Assembly (NCBI GenBank): GCA_023425225.1
Contig: JAFADB010000326.1
Span: forward strand, 1-19,691
Origin: Pseudomonadota bacterium
Lineage (GTDB): Bacteria > Pseudomonadota > Gammaproteobacteria > Xanthomonadales > Xanthomonadaceae
DNA length: 19,691 nucleotides
Direction of reading: 5' to 3'
Shown one piece after another: positions 1 through 5,597 of the stretch. Under the pieces are notes generated by a model. It did no database searches and was not told where the DNA came from. It saw nothing but the letters and a program-made list of their open reading frames with translations. Made by a program: the position numbers and the translations under genes. Position 1 is the stretch's first letter, and every line of letters starts with the position of its first letter.

Positions 1-957
1 AAGGATGCCGGCCTGAGCGCCAGCAACATCGACGAGGTGATCCTGGTCGGCGGCCAGACCCGCATGCCCAAGGTGCAGCAGGCCGTGGCCGAGTTCTTCG
101 GCAAGGAGCCGCGCAAGGACGTCAACCCCGACGAGGCCGTGGCGCTGGGCGCGGCGATCCAAGGCGGCGTGCTGGCTGGCGACGTCAAGGACGTGCTGCT
201 GCTGGACGTGACCCCGCTGAGCCTGGGCATCGAGACCCTGGGCGGGGTGATGACCAAGATCATCGAGAAGAACACCACCATTCCGACCAAGGCCTCGCAG
301 GTGTTCTCCACCGCCGAGGACAACCAGTCCGCGGTGACGGTGCACGTGCTGCAGGGCGAGCGCGAGCAGGCCCGCTTCAACAAGTCGCTGGCCAAGTTCG
401 ACCTGACCGGCATCGAGCCGGCGCCGCGCGGCCTGCCGCAGGTCGAGGTGTCCTTCGACATCGACGCCAACGGCATCCTGCATGTGTCGGCCAAGGACAA
501 GAAGACCAACAAGGAGCAGAAGGTCGAGATCAAGGCCGGTTCGGGCCTGTCCGAGGAAGAGGTGCAGCGCATGGTCGCCGATGCCGAGGCGCATCGCGAC
601 GAGGACAAGAAGTTCCAAGAGCTGGTGGCCACCCGCAACCAGGCCGACGCGCTGATCCATGCCACCCGCAGCGCCATCACCGAGCACGGCAGCAAGGTCG
701 GCGGCGACGTGATCGGCAAGGTCGAGTCGGCCTTGGCCGAGCTGGAGACCGCGATGAAGGGCGACGACAAGACCCAGATCGAGGCTCGCAGCAAGGCGGT
801 CGAGGAAGCCGGGCAGTCGCTGTACGCCGCGGCCGCGGCGGCCGAACAGGGCGGTGCCGCCGGCGGTGCCGGTGCCGGTGCGCAGCAGGCCCCGGGCGGC
901 GACGACGTGGTCGACGCCGAGTTCACCGAGGTCAAGGACGACAAGGAAAAGAAGTAA
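1..957 (+). CDS. dnaK: Chaperone protein DnaK (Hsp70), C-terminal half, 5' end outside the window
   Basis: This is the ATP-dependent cytosolic Hsp70 chaperone that binds exposed hydrophobic segments together with DnaJ and GrpE. The reading frame is open from base 1, so 318 residues of roughly 640 are present. Visible parts are the end of the nucleotide-binding domain (VILVGGQTRMPKVQ, then FFGKEPRKDVNPDEAVALGA), the interdomain linker (DVLLLDVTPLSLGIETLGG), the substrate-binding beta-sandwich (AEDNQSAVTVHVLQGER; FDIDANGILHVSAKD) and the alpha-helical lid. The tail is Gly/Ala/Gln-rich and ends in the typical acidic motif DDVVDAEFTEVKDD. The sequence follows E. coli DnaK almost residue by residue. 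dnaJ follows 141 bp downstream on the same strand. No truncation or frameshift is seen inside the window. Confidence 0.98.
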   Translation, partial: KDAGLSASNIDEVILVGGQTRMPKVQQAVAEFFGKEPRKDVNPDEAVALGAAIQGGVLAGDVKDVLLLDVTPLSLGIETLGGVMTKIIEKNTTIPTKASQVFSTAEDNQSAVTVHVLQGEREQARFNKSLAKFDLTGIEPAPRGLPQVEVSFDIDANGILHVSAKDKKTNKEQKVEIKAGSGLSEEEVQRMVADAEAHRDEDKKFQELVATRNQADALIHATRSAITEHGSKVGGDVIGKVESALAELETAMKGDDKTQIEARSKAVEEAGQSLYAAAAAAEQGGAAGGAGAGAQQAPGGDDVVDAEFTEVKDDKEKK

Positions 958-980
958 TCCGGCAAAGGCAGGCAATCATG

Positions 981-1008
981 AAGGAGCGGGGCCCTGGCTC
1001 CGCTCCTT
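981..1008 (+). terminator. Hairpin between dnaK and dnaJ (attenuator or processing site)
   Basis: A perfect 9-bp stem (AAGGAGCGG at 981-989 with CCGCTCCTT at 1000-1008) closes a 10-nt loop, 23 bp after the dnaK stop. Only a weak T-containing tail (TTCGGTTTATG) follows, so I read it as a partial terminator or mRNA-stabilising structure rather than a full stop. It could make dnaK more abundant than dnaJ. Confidence 0.55.
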
Positions 1009-1059
1009 CGGTTTATGAAGGGGCCGGCGTGTCCCCGTGCTCCCATAGAGGATGAACCG

Positions 1060-1083
1060 CTTGAACGTTTCCACTCCCCGCGT
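1060..1083 (+). promoter_or_regulatory. Possible heat-shock (sigma-32 type) promoter for dnaJ
   Basis: CTTGAAC at 1060-1066 and CCCCGCGT at 1076-1083 resemble the sigma-32 -35 (CTTGAA) and -10 (CCCCATnT) elements, and they lie just before the dnaJ ATG at 1099. The gap of about 10 nt from CTTGAA to CCCC is shorter than usual and the CAT of the -10 element is not kept, so this is only a candidate. Confidence 0.3.
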
Positions 1084-1098
1084 GTGTGTTGGCCAGCC

Positions 1099-2220
1099 AT
1101 GAGCAAGCGCGATTACTACGAAGTGCTGGGTGTCGGCCGCGATGCCGGCGACGACGAGCTGAAGAAGGCCTATCGCCGCTGTGCGATGAAGTACCACCCG
1201 GATCGCAATCCGGGCGATGCCCAGGCCGAGGTCTCCTTCAAGGAGTGCAAGGAAGCCTACGAGGTGCTGTCCGACAGCAACCGTCGGCGCATGTACGACG
1301 CCCACGGCCATGCCGCGTTCGAGCACGGCATGGGCGGGATGGGCGGCGATGGCGGCCCGGACATGGGCGACATCTTCGGCGACATCTTCGGCAACATCTT
1401 CGGCGGCGGCGCGGCGCGTGCGGCCCGGCGCGGCGCCGACATCGGCTACGTGATGGAGCTGGACCTGGAGGAAGCCGTCGCCGGCGGGGAGCGCAAGATC
1501 GAGATTCCCACGCTGGGCGAGTGCGAGTTGTGCCATGGCAGCGGTTCGGAGGACGGCAAGGTCGAGACCTGCACCACCTGCGGCGGACGCGGCCAGGTGC
1601 GCATGCAGCGCGGCATCTTCGCCATGCAGCAGAGCTGCCCGCATTGCGGCGGCCGTGGCCAGATCATCCAGAACCCGTGCAAGGCCTGCCATGGCGCGGG
1701 CCGGGTGGAGGAGGAGAAGGTGCTGTCGGTGAAGGTGCCGGCCGGCGTGGACAACGGCGACCGCATCCGCCTGGCGGGCGAAGGCGAGGCCGGCCCGGTC
1801 GGCACGCCGCCGGGCGACCTGTACGTGGAAGTGCGCGTGCGCGAGCACCCGATCTTCCAGCGCGACGGCGACGACCTGCATTGCGAGGTGCCGATCCGCA
1901 TCTCGCAGGCGGCGCTGGGCGATACCGTGCGCGTGGCCACGCTGGGCGGCGAGGCGGAGATCCGCATCCCCGCCGAGACCCAGACCGGCAAGCTGTTCCG
2001 CCTGCGCGGCAAGGGCGTGCGTTCGGTGCGCAGCCGCAGCGAGGGTGACCTGTACTGCCGCGTGGTGGTGGAAACGCCGATCAACCTCACCGCCGACCAG
2101 CGCAAGCTGCTGCAGCAGTTCGAGGCCACCTTCGTCGGCGAGGAGGCGCGCAAGCACTCGCCCAAGTCGGCCACGTTCCTGGACGGGGTCAAGAGTTTCT
2201 GGGACCGGATGACGTCCTGA
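1099..2220 (+). CDS. dnaJ: Chaperone protein DnaJ (Hsp40, class A)
   Basis: This is the J-domain co-chaperone that delivers unfolded clients to DnaK and stimulates its ATPase in the cytosol. The 373 residues are the usual length. In order they show a J domain with the HPD tripeptide at residues 33-35 (MKYHPDRNPGD), a Gly/Phe-rich region with the repeat GDIFGDIFGNIFGGG, and a zinc-binding domain with all four CxxCxGxG motifs (CELCHGSG, CTTCGGRG, CPHCGGRG, CKACHGAG). Two beta-barrel client-binding domains follow. The frame is open upstream to 1015, but MSKRDYYEVLGV is the family N-terminus, so ATG 1099 is chosen. The Shine-Dalgarno sequence is weak. The 3' end overlaps the convergent membrane-protein gene by 32 bp. 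Confidence 0.97.
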   Translation: MSKRDYYEVLGVGRDAGDDELKKAYRRCAMKYHPDRNPGDAQAEVSFKECKEAYEVLSDSNRRRMYDAHGHAAFEHGMGGMGGDGGPDMGDIFGDIFGNIFGGGAARAARRGADIGYVMELDLEEAVAGGERKIEIPTLGECELCHGSGSEDGKVETCTTCGGRGQVRMQRGIFAMQQSCPHCGGRGQIIQNPCKACHGAGRVEEEKVLSVKVPAGVDNGDRIRLAGEGEAGPVGTPPGDLYVEVRVREHPIFQRDGDDLHCEVPIRISQAALGDTVRVATLGGEAEIRIPAETQTGKLFRLRGKGVRSVRSRSEGDLYCRVVVETPINLTADQRKLLQQFEATFVGEEARKHSPKSATFLDGVKSFWDRMTS

Positions 2221-3025
2221 GCAGCGATGATCGATGCAATTCCCCCGCATGCGGGGGAGTCGGATGCAGCAATCCGGCGACGGTTGCCGGCTGGAGGTTG
2301 GAGCGTGGCTGTCGATGCGCAAGCGAGGCTTGATCTCGGCCTTCCGCGCTCCTGGCGGCGGCGATCCATCGGCTGACGGCATCGCCGATCAAAGCTACGC
2401 CGGCGATGGCGAATACCCACAGGGCCGTCTCGCGTGCCCCGCGTTGCAGCCGCTCGCGCCAGCGCTGCAGGCGCGCATTCGTCCACCTGCCCAGCAGCGT
2501 GTGCAGCGCCAGCAGCAACAGCGGCGGGGCGACGAAGATCAGGTTGTATCCCAGCAGCAGCGGCAACCATTGCGCCGGCGGCAGTTCGGCGCGCAGCAGC
2601 AATGCGATCGCTGCGAAGTACGGCAGTGCAGTGACCAGCTCGGCCACGGTCACGCCCATTCCCAGCAAGGCATAGGCGGCGAGTCGGCCGGACGGCGGTG
2701 GTCGTGGTTCCCCGTGCCGCTGCGGCGCGTCGGCTGGAGCCAGGATGGCGTAGGTCAGCAGTGCGGCGCCAAGCAGCGCCTGCGCGGCCAGCAGCGCCGG
2801 ATGGTCGAGCAGGTCGCCCAGCGCGCCTCCAAGCACGGTGAATCCGAGCATCATCGCGATGCCGAGCCCCAGGTAGGCCAGCAGGATGCCGCCGACATAG
2901 GCCACCAGTCGCGAGCCGGCCTGCGGCCGCGACAGCAGCCACAACGCCACTGCCAGCGCCGACGGATTCAGGCTGTCCAGCAACGCCAGCAGCAACAGCG
3001 CAGGCAACAGGATGTCCATGGACAT
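2189..3025 (-). CDS. GAP/Sap (SfLAP-like) family multi-spanning membrane protein
   Basis: This is a predicted inner-membrane protein of about 278 residues, very rich in Leu and Ala, with about six hydrophobic segments. The motif LLALLDSLNPSALAVALWLL near the N-terminus is what I recognise from the GAP or sulfolipid-1-addressing protein family, which are small transporter-like proteins of unclear substrate. No function beyond membrane transport or export is supported. ATG 3025 (MSMDILLPALL) is chosen because the upstream residues are hydrophilic and unlike the family; ATG 3019 is equally possible. The last ~54 residues after WIAAARSAEGRD are polar and low in conservation signals. They read through an 18-bp palindrome and the end of dnaJ, so the stop may have been displaced and the tail may be non-native. 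Confidence 0.7.
   Translation of the reverse strand: MSMDILLPALLLLALLDSLNPSALAVALWLLSRPQAGSRLVAYVGGILLAYLGLGIAMMLGFTVLGGALGDLLDHPALLAAQALLGAALLTYAILAPADAPQRHGEPRPPPSGRLAAYALLGMGVTVAELVTALPYFAAIALLLRAELPPAQWLPLLLGYNLIFVAPPLLLLALHTLLGRWTNARLQRWRERLQRGARETALWVFAIAGVALIGDAVSRWIAAARSAEGRDQASLAHRQPRSNLQPATVAGLLHPTPPHAGELHRSSLLRTSSGPRNS
2241..2258. repeat. 18-bp perfect palindrome after dnaJ
   Basis: TCCCCCGCATGCGGGGGA is its own reverse complement. As RNA it folds as a 7-bp stem with a CATG tetraloop on either strand. It lies 20 bp after the dnaJ stop and inside the tail of the convergent membrane-protein frame. No T-run follows on either side. It resembles the palindrome at 13497-13514. Confidence 0.6.
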
Positions 3026-3149
3026 GGCGTCGATCCGTGCCGAGTGGCGGTCCAGCATAGCGTTGCCGTGCGCCGCCGCCGGCGCGCCGCGATAGGAGCC
3101 TGGTGCACCGCACCTGTCCGAATCCTGGGCCACTTATGCTGCGGCGCCG

Positions 3150-3155
3150 TAGAAT
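3150..3155 (+). promoter_or_regulatory. Candidate -10 element of a leaderless pdxY transcript
   Basis: TAGAAT stands 6 nt before the pdxY ATG, so a transcript starting about 7 nt after it would begin at the start codon. No clear Shine-Dalgarno sequence precedes the ATG and no convincing -35 box is seen. Confidence 0.4.
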
Positions 3156-3161
3156 GGCGCG

Positions 3162-4070
3162 ATGACTACGACCCAAGACAGCCACATGGTGCATGGCCGC
3201 CGGCTGCGGCCCGACGGCCCCTCGCCGGTGGACGTGATTTCGGTGCAGTCCCAGCTGGTGTACGGCTATGCCGGCAACAGCGCGGCGGTGCCGCCGCTGC
3301 GCCAGCTCGGCCTGCGCGTGGCCGAGGTGCCGACCACGCTGCTGAGCAACGCGCCGTTCTACGACACCCTGCGCGGGCGCGTGCTGCCCGATGACTGGTT
3401 CGCCGATCTGCTGCGCGGGGCCAGCGAACGTGGCCTGCCGCAGCGCGCCAGGGCGCTGGTATCCGGTTACTTCGGCAGCGTGGCCAATGGTGCCGCCTTT
3501 GCCGACTGGCTCGATGCCACCTTGCCGCAGGCGCCGCAGCTGCGCTTCTGCCTGGATCCGGTGATCGGCGACACCCATACCGGTCCCTACGTCGAGGCCG
3601 GGCTGGAGCGGATCTTCGTCGAGCGGCTGCTGCCGCGGGCGTGGCTGGTGACGCCCAACGCCTTCGAGCTGGGGCGGCTGACCGGCCTGCCGGCGCTGGA
3701 GCAGGACGAGGCCATCGCCGCCGCGCGGGTGCTGCTCGAGCGCGGCCCGCAGTGGGTGCTGGCGCACAGCGTGGCAGGCGCCAGCGGCGAGCTGGTGACG
3801 CTGGCGATCGGGCGCGAGGGCATCTGGCGCTGGACCTCGCCGTATCTGCCGGTGGACGTGGCCGGCACCGGCGACGTGCTGATGTCCCTGCTGGTGGCGT
3901 TCCTGCTGCGTGGCGAAACCTTCGAGCAGGCCACCGGCCGCGCCATCGCCGGCGTGCACGCGGCGCTGGAAGCCACGCTGTCGGCCGGCTACGAGGAGTT
4001 CGACGTTGTCGCCGCCGCTCCGGCCGCGCTGGAGCAGGCCACGCGCTTCCGTCCCGAGCGGGTGGCATGA
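3162..4070 (+). CDS. pdxY: Pyridoxal kinase PdxY
   Basis: This is an ATP-dependent cytosolic kinase of the ribokinase fold that phosphorylates pyridoxal to pyridoxal 5'-phosphate in the vitamin B6 salvage route. The 302 residues (E. coli PdxY has about 287) contain SVQSQLVYGYAGNSAAVPPL, GYFGSVANG, LDPVIGD, VTPNAFELGRLTGL and the anion-hole/catalytic-base motif GTGD at residues 235-238. All of these match the PdxY/PdxK family in order. The start at 3162 gives an N-terminal extension of about 20 residues before the family core; Met-9 (3186) is an alternative. The stop overlaps the tyrA start by ATGA, so the two genes are very probably co-transcribed and translationally coupled. It could instead be called PdxK-like, but the motif spacing favours PdxY. 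Confidence 0.93.
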   Translation: MTTTQDSHMVHGRRLRPDGPSPVDVISVQSQLVYGYAGNSAAVPPLRQLGLRVAEVPTTLLSNAPFYDTLRGRVLPDDWFADLLRGASERGLPQRARALVSGYFGSVANGAAFADWLDATLPQAPQLRFCLDPVIGDTHTGPYVEAGLERIFVERLLPRAWLVTPNAFELGRLTGLPALEQDEAIAAARVLLERGPQWVLAHSVAGASGELVTLAIGREGIWRWTSPYLPVDVAGTGDVLMSLLVAFLLRGETFEQATGRAIAGVHAALEATLSAGYEEFDVVAAAPAALEQATRFRPERVA

Positions 4071-5182
4071 CCCTGGCGCAGCCGGTCGTCGGCATCGTCG
4101 GCAGCGCCGGCGCCTACGGGCGCTGGCTGCGCACGTTCTTCGAACGGCGGATGGGGCTGCAGGTGGTCGGCCACGATCCGGCCGACCCGGCCTCGCTCGA
4201 CGTGGACACGCTGATCGACCGGGCCGAGGTGCTGATCTTCTCCGCGCCGATCCGCCACACCCCTGCGCTGATCGAGGACTACGCCAAGCGCGCCGCCGGG
4301 CGCGAGCGCGGCCGATTGTGGCTGGACATCACCTCGGTCAAGGCCGCGCCGGTGGCGGCGATGCTCGCCTCGCAGGCCGAGGTGGCGGGGCTGCACCCGA
4401 TGACCGCGCCGCCCAAGGCGCCCACGCTCAAGGGCCGGGTGATGGTGGTGTGCGAGGCGCGGGTGGAGCGCTGGCAGGGATGGCTGCAGGCGCTGTGCGA
4501 TGCGCTCGAGGCGCAATGCGTGCGCACCACGCCGGAGTACCACGACCGGGTGATGGCGCTGGTGCAGGCGATGGTGCATGCCTCGCACCTGGCGCAGGCC
4601 GGGGTGCTGCGCGACTACGCGCCGGTGCTGGGCGAACTGCCGGCGCTGCTGCCGTACCGTTCGGCCGCCTTCGAGATGGACACGACGGTGATCGCCCGCA
4701 TCCTGTCGATGAACCCGGCGATCTACGAGGACATCCAGTTCGGCAATCCGCACGTGGCCGAGATGCTGGACCGGCTGCTGGAGCAGCTGCAGCACCTGCG
4801 CGAGCTGGTGCGCCAGGGCGACGACGCGGCGCGCACCGAGTTCCGCGTGCGCTACCTGCTGGAGAACCGCAACGCGCTGGGCGAGGCCGCGCTGGCGGAC
4901 GGCAATTACGGCTTCGAGCGGATCGGCTACCTGCTGGCCGACCTGACCGAGACGCGCACCCTCAGCGTCTACCTGCCCGAGGACCGGCCCGGTTCGCTGC
5001 GCGAACTGCTGCACGTGTTCGAGCGCCACCGCGTCAACCTGTCCTCGATCCACTCCTCGCGCACCCAGGCCGGCGAACTGCATTTCCGCATCGGCTTCGA
5101 CCACGGCTCCACGCCCGAGGCCATCGCCGATGCCGCGCGCGAGATCGACGGCAGCGGCATCGGCCGGGTGCTGGAGCGGTAG
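4067..5182 (+). CDS. tyrA: Prephenate dehydrogenase with C-terminal ACT domain
   Basis: This enzyme catalyses oxidative decarboxylation of prephenate to 4-hydroxyphenylpyruvate, the committed step to tyrosine. Of its 371 residues, 9-21 form the Rossmann dinucleotide loop (GIVGSAGAYGRWL). The second strand ends in an Asp (VVGHDPAD), which suggests NAD rather than NADP. LDITSVKAAP follows, then GLHPM with the catalytic histidine at residue 110, and a helical dimerisation domain. Residues 297-365 are an ACT domain (RTLSVYLPEDRPGSLRELL ... RVNLSSIHSSRT), the amino-acid-binding module that usually confers feedback control. There is no chorismate mutase domain, unlike the E. coli T-protein. ATG 4067 overlaps the pdxY stop. 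A cyclohexadienyl dehydrogenase (arogenate-using) activity cannot be excluded. Confidence 0.93.
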   Translation: MTLAQPVVGIVGSAGAYGRWLRTFFERRMGLQVVGHDPADPASLDVDTLIDRAEVLIFSAPIRHTPALIEDYAKRAAGRERGRLWLDITSVKAAPVAAMLASQAEVAGLHPMTAPPKAPTLKGRVMVVCEARVERWQGWLQALCDALEAQCVRTTPEYHDRVMALVQAMVHASHLAQAGVLRDYAPVLGELPALLPYRSAAFEMDTTVIARILSMNPAIYEDIQFGNPHVAEMLDRLLEQLQHLRELVRQGDDAARTEFRVRYLLENRNALGEAALADGNYGFERIGYLLADLTETRTLSVYLPEDRPGSLRELLHVFERHRVNLSSIHSSRTQAGELHFRIGFDHGSTPEAIADAAREIDGSGIGRVLER

Positions 5183-5192
5183 GCGGCGTCGG

Positions 5193-5223
5193 CCATCCAT
5201 CCACAGCCGGTGTGGATGGATGG
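5193..5223. repeat. Inverted repeat (hairpin) after tyrA with two near DnaA boxes
   Basis: A perfect 13-bp stem, CCATCCATCCACA (5193-5205) and TGTGGATGGATGG (5211-5223), flanks the 5-nt loop GCCGG, starting 10 bp after the tyrA stop. It lacks a T-run on either side, so it is not a classic intrinsic terminator, though it may protect the tyrA mRNA end. Confidence 0.65.
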
Positions 5224-5242
5224 CGGACAAACATGTGGATAA
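5197..5242. other. Cluster of three DnaA-box-like sequences
   Basis: TGTGGATAA at 5234-5242 is a perfect reverse-strand DnaA box (TTATCCACA). CCATCCACA (5197-5205) and TGTGGATGG (5211-5219) match seven of nine positions and face each other. Whether DnaA binds here is inference. Confidence 0.35.
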
Positions 5243-5262
5243 CCGCGCGGCGCCCGCGCGGT
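5242..5262. repeat. GC-rich hairpin after the DnaA-box-like cluster
   Basis: ACCGCGCGG (5242-5250) and CCGCGCGGT (5254-5262) form a perfect 9-bp stem around a CGC loop. It directly abuts the perfect DnaA-box sequence, sharing one base. Its role is unknown. Confidence 0.5.
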
Positions 5263-5274
5263 GGCGGCCTCCGG

Positions 5275-5305
5275 CCCGGGTTGGCGAAAAAACCGCCAGA
5301 CCGGG
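5275..5305 (-). terminator. Weak terminator-like fold after the 68-residue gene
   Basis: Read on the minus strand, CCCGG and TGGCG pair with CGCCA and CCGGG around a T-rich loop (GTTTTTT), with a 2x2 internal mismatch. It starts just after the stop of the small gene. The T-run is in the loop rather than behind the stem, so termination here is uncertain. Confidence 0.3.
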
Positions 5306-5512
5306 TCAGATCGTCAGCAGCGTTTCGCCGTTGACGGTGCGGAACATGCGGCCGTCGCGCAGCAGCGGGCGGCCGTCGTCGAGTTCGTAGCGCACCGGTT
5401 CGGCGGGCTGGCGGTCGGCGGTGGGCACGGGCGGCGCGTTCTCGTCGCGGAACTCGATGATCACGCGCGCGGCGCCGTTGGCATCGGTGGCCGGGAACTG
5501 GCGGAAGGACAT
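5306..5512 (-). CDS. Small hypothetical protein (68 aa)
   Basis: I do not recognise a family. The 68-residue product (MSFRQFPATDANGAARVIIE...) is soluble and acidic, with no signal peptide, membrane segment or cysteine. It looks like a short beta-rich protein: an early strand ARVIIEFRD, a Pro/Ala-rich linker, then YELDDGRPLLRDGRMFRTVNGETL. The gene is credible because a near-ideal Shine-Dalgarno sequence, AAGGAGGT at 5519-5526, stands 6 nt before the ATG. It is the last gene of the yigZ-exporter unit, 85 bp after the exporter stop, with a hairpin in the gap. Whether it works with the exporter is unknown. Confidence 0.7.
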   Translation of the reverse strand: MSFRQFPATDANGAARVIIEFRDENAPPVPTADRQPAEPVRYELDDGRPLLRDGRMFRTVNGETLLTI

Positions 5513-5518
5513 CGCTGC

Positions 5519-5526
5519 ACCTCCTT
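5519..5526 (-). promoter_or_regulatory. Strong ribosome binding site of the 68-residue protein
   Basis: The minus strand reads AAGGAGGT 6 nt before the ATG at 5512, the best Shine-Dalgarno match I noticed in the window. It fixes the start of this small gene and excludes the longer open frame that reaches 5689. Confidence 0.75.
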
Positions 5527-5539
5527 GGGAGTGGCTCGA

Positions 5540-5559
5540 TGCCGGCGAAGGTGCCGGCA
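5540..5559. repeat. Hairpin between the exporter gene and the 68-residue gene
   Basis: TGCCGGC (5540-5546) pairs with GCCGGCA (5553-5559) around a 6-nt loop. It may act as a weak attenuator or an mRNA stabiliser in the 85-bp gap; no T-run follows. Confidence 0.4.
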
Positions 5560-5597
5560 CGGCGCAGGATCGGCAGCGGCGCGTTAGCGCGGCGTGG

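Noticed and set aside
976..2382. Long minus-strand open frame (468 codons) opposite dnaJ
   Set aside because: Its His/Ala/Arg-rich translation is a GC-rich shadow of dnaJ, whose sequence and motifs are unmistakable.
2234..3394. 386-codon plus-strand frame rich in Gln and Arg
   Set aside because: It is the antisense of a Leu/Ala-rich membrane protein, where CTG and GCG codons read as CAG and CGC.
1446..3959. 837-codon minus-strand open frame across dnaJ, the GAP-family gene and pdxY
   Set aside because: It spans three real genes and their gaps, has no recognisable domain and has shadow-type composition.
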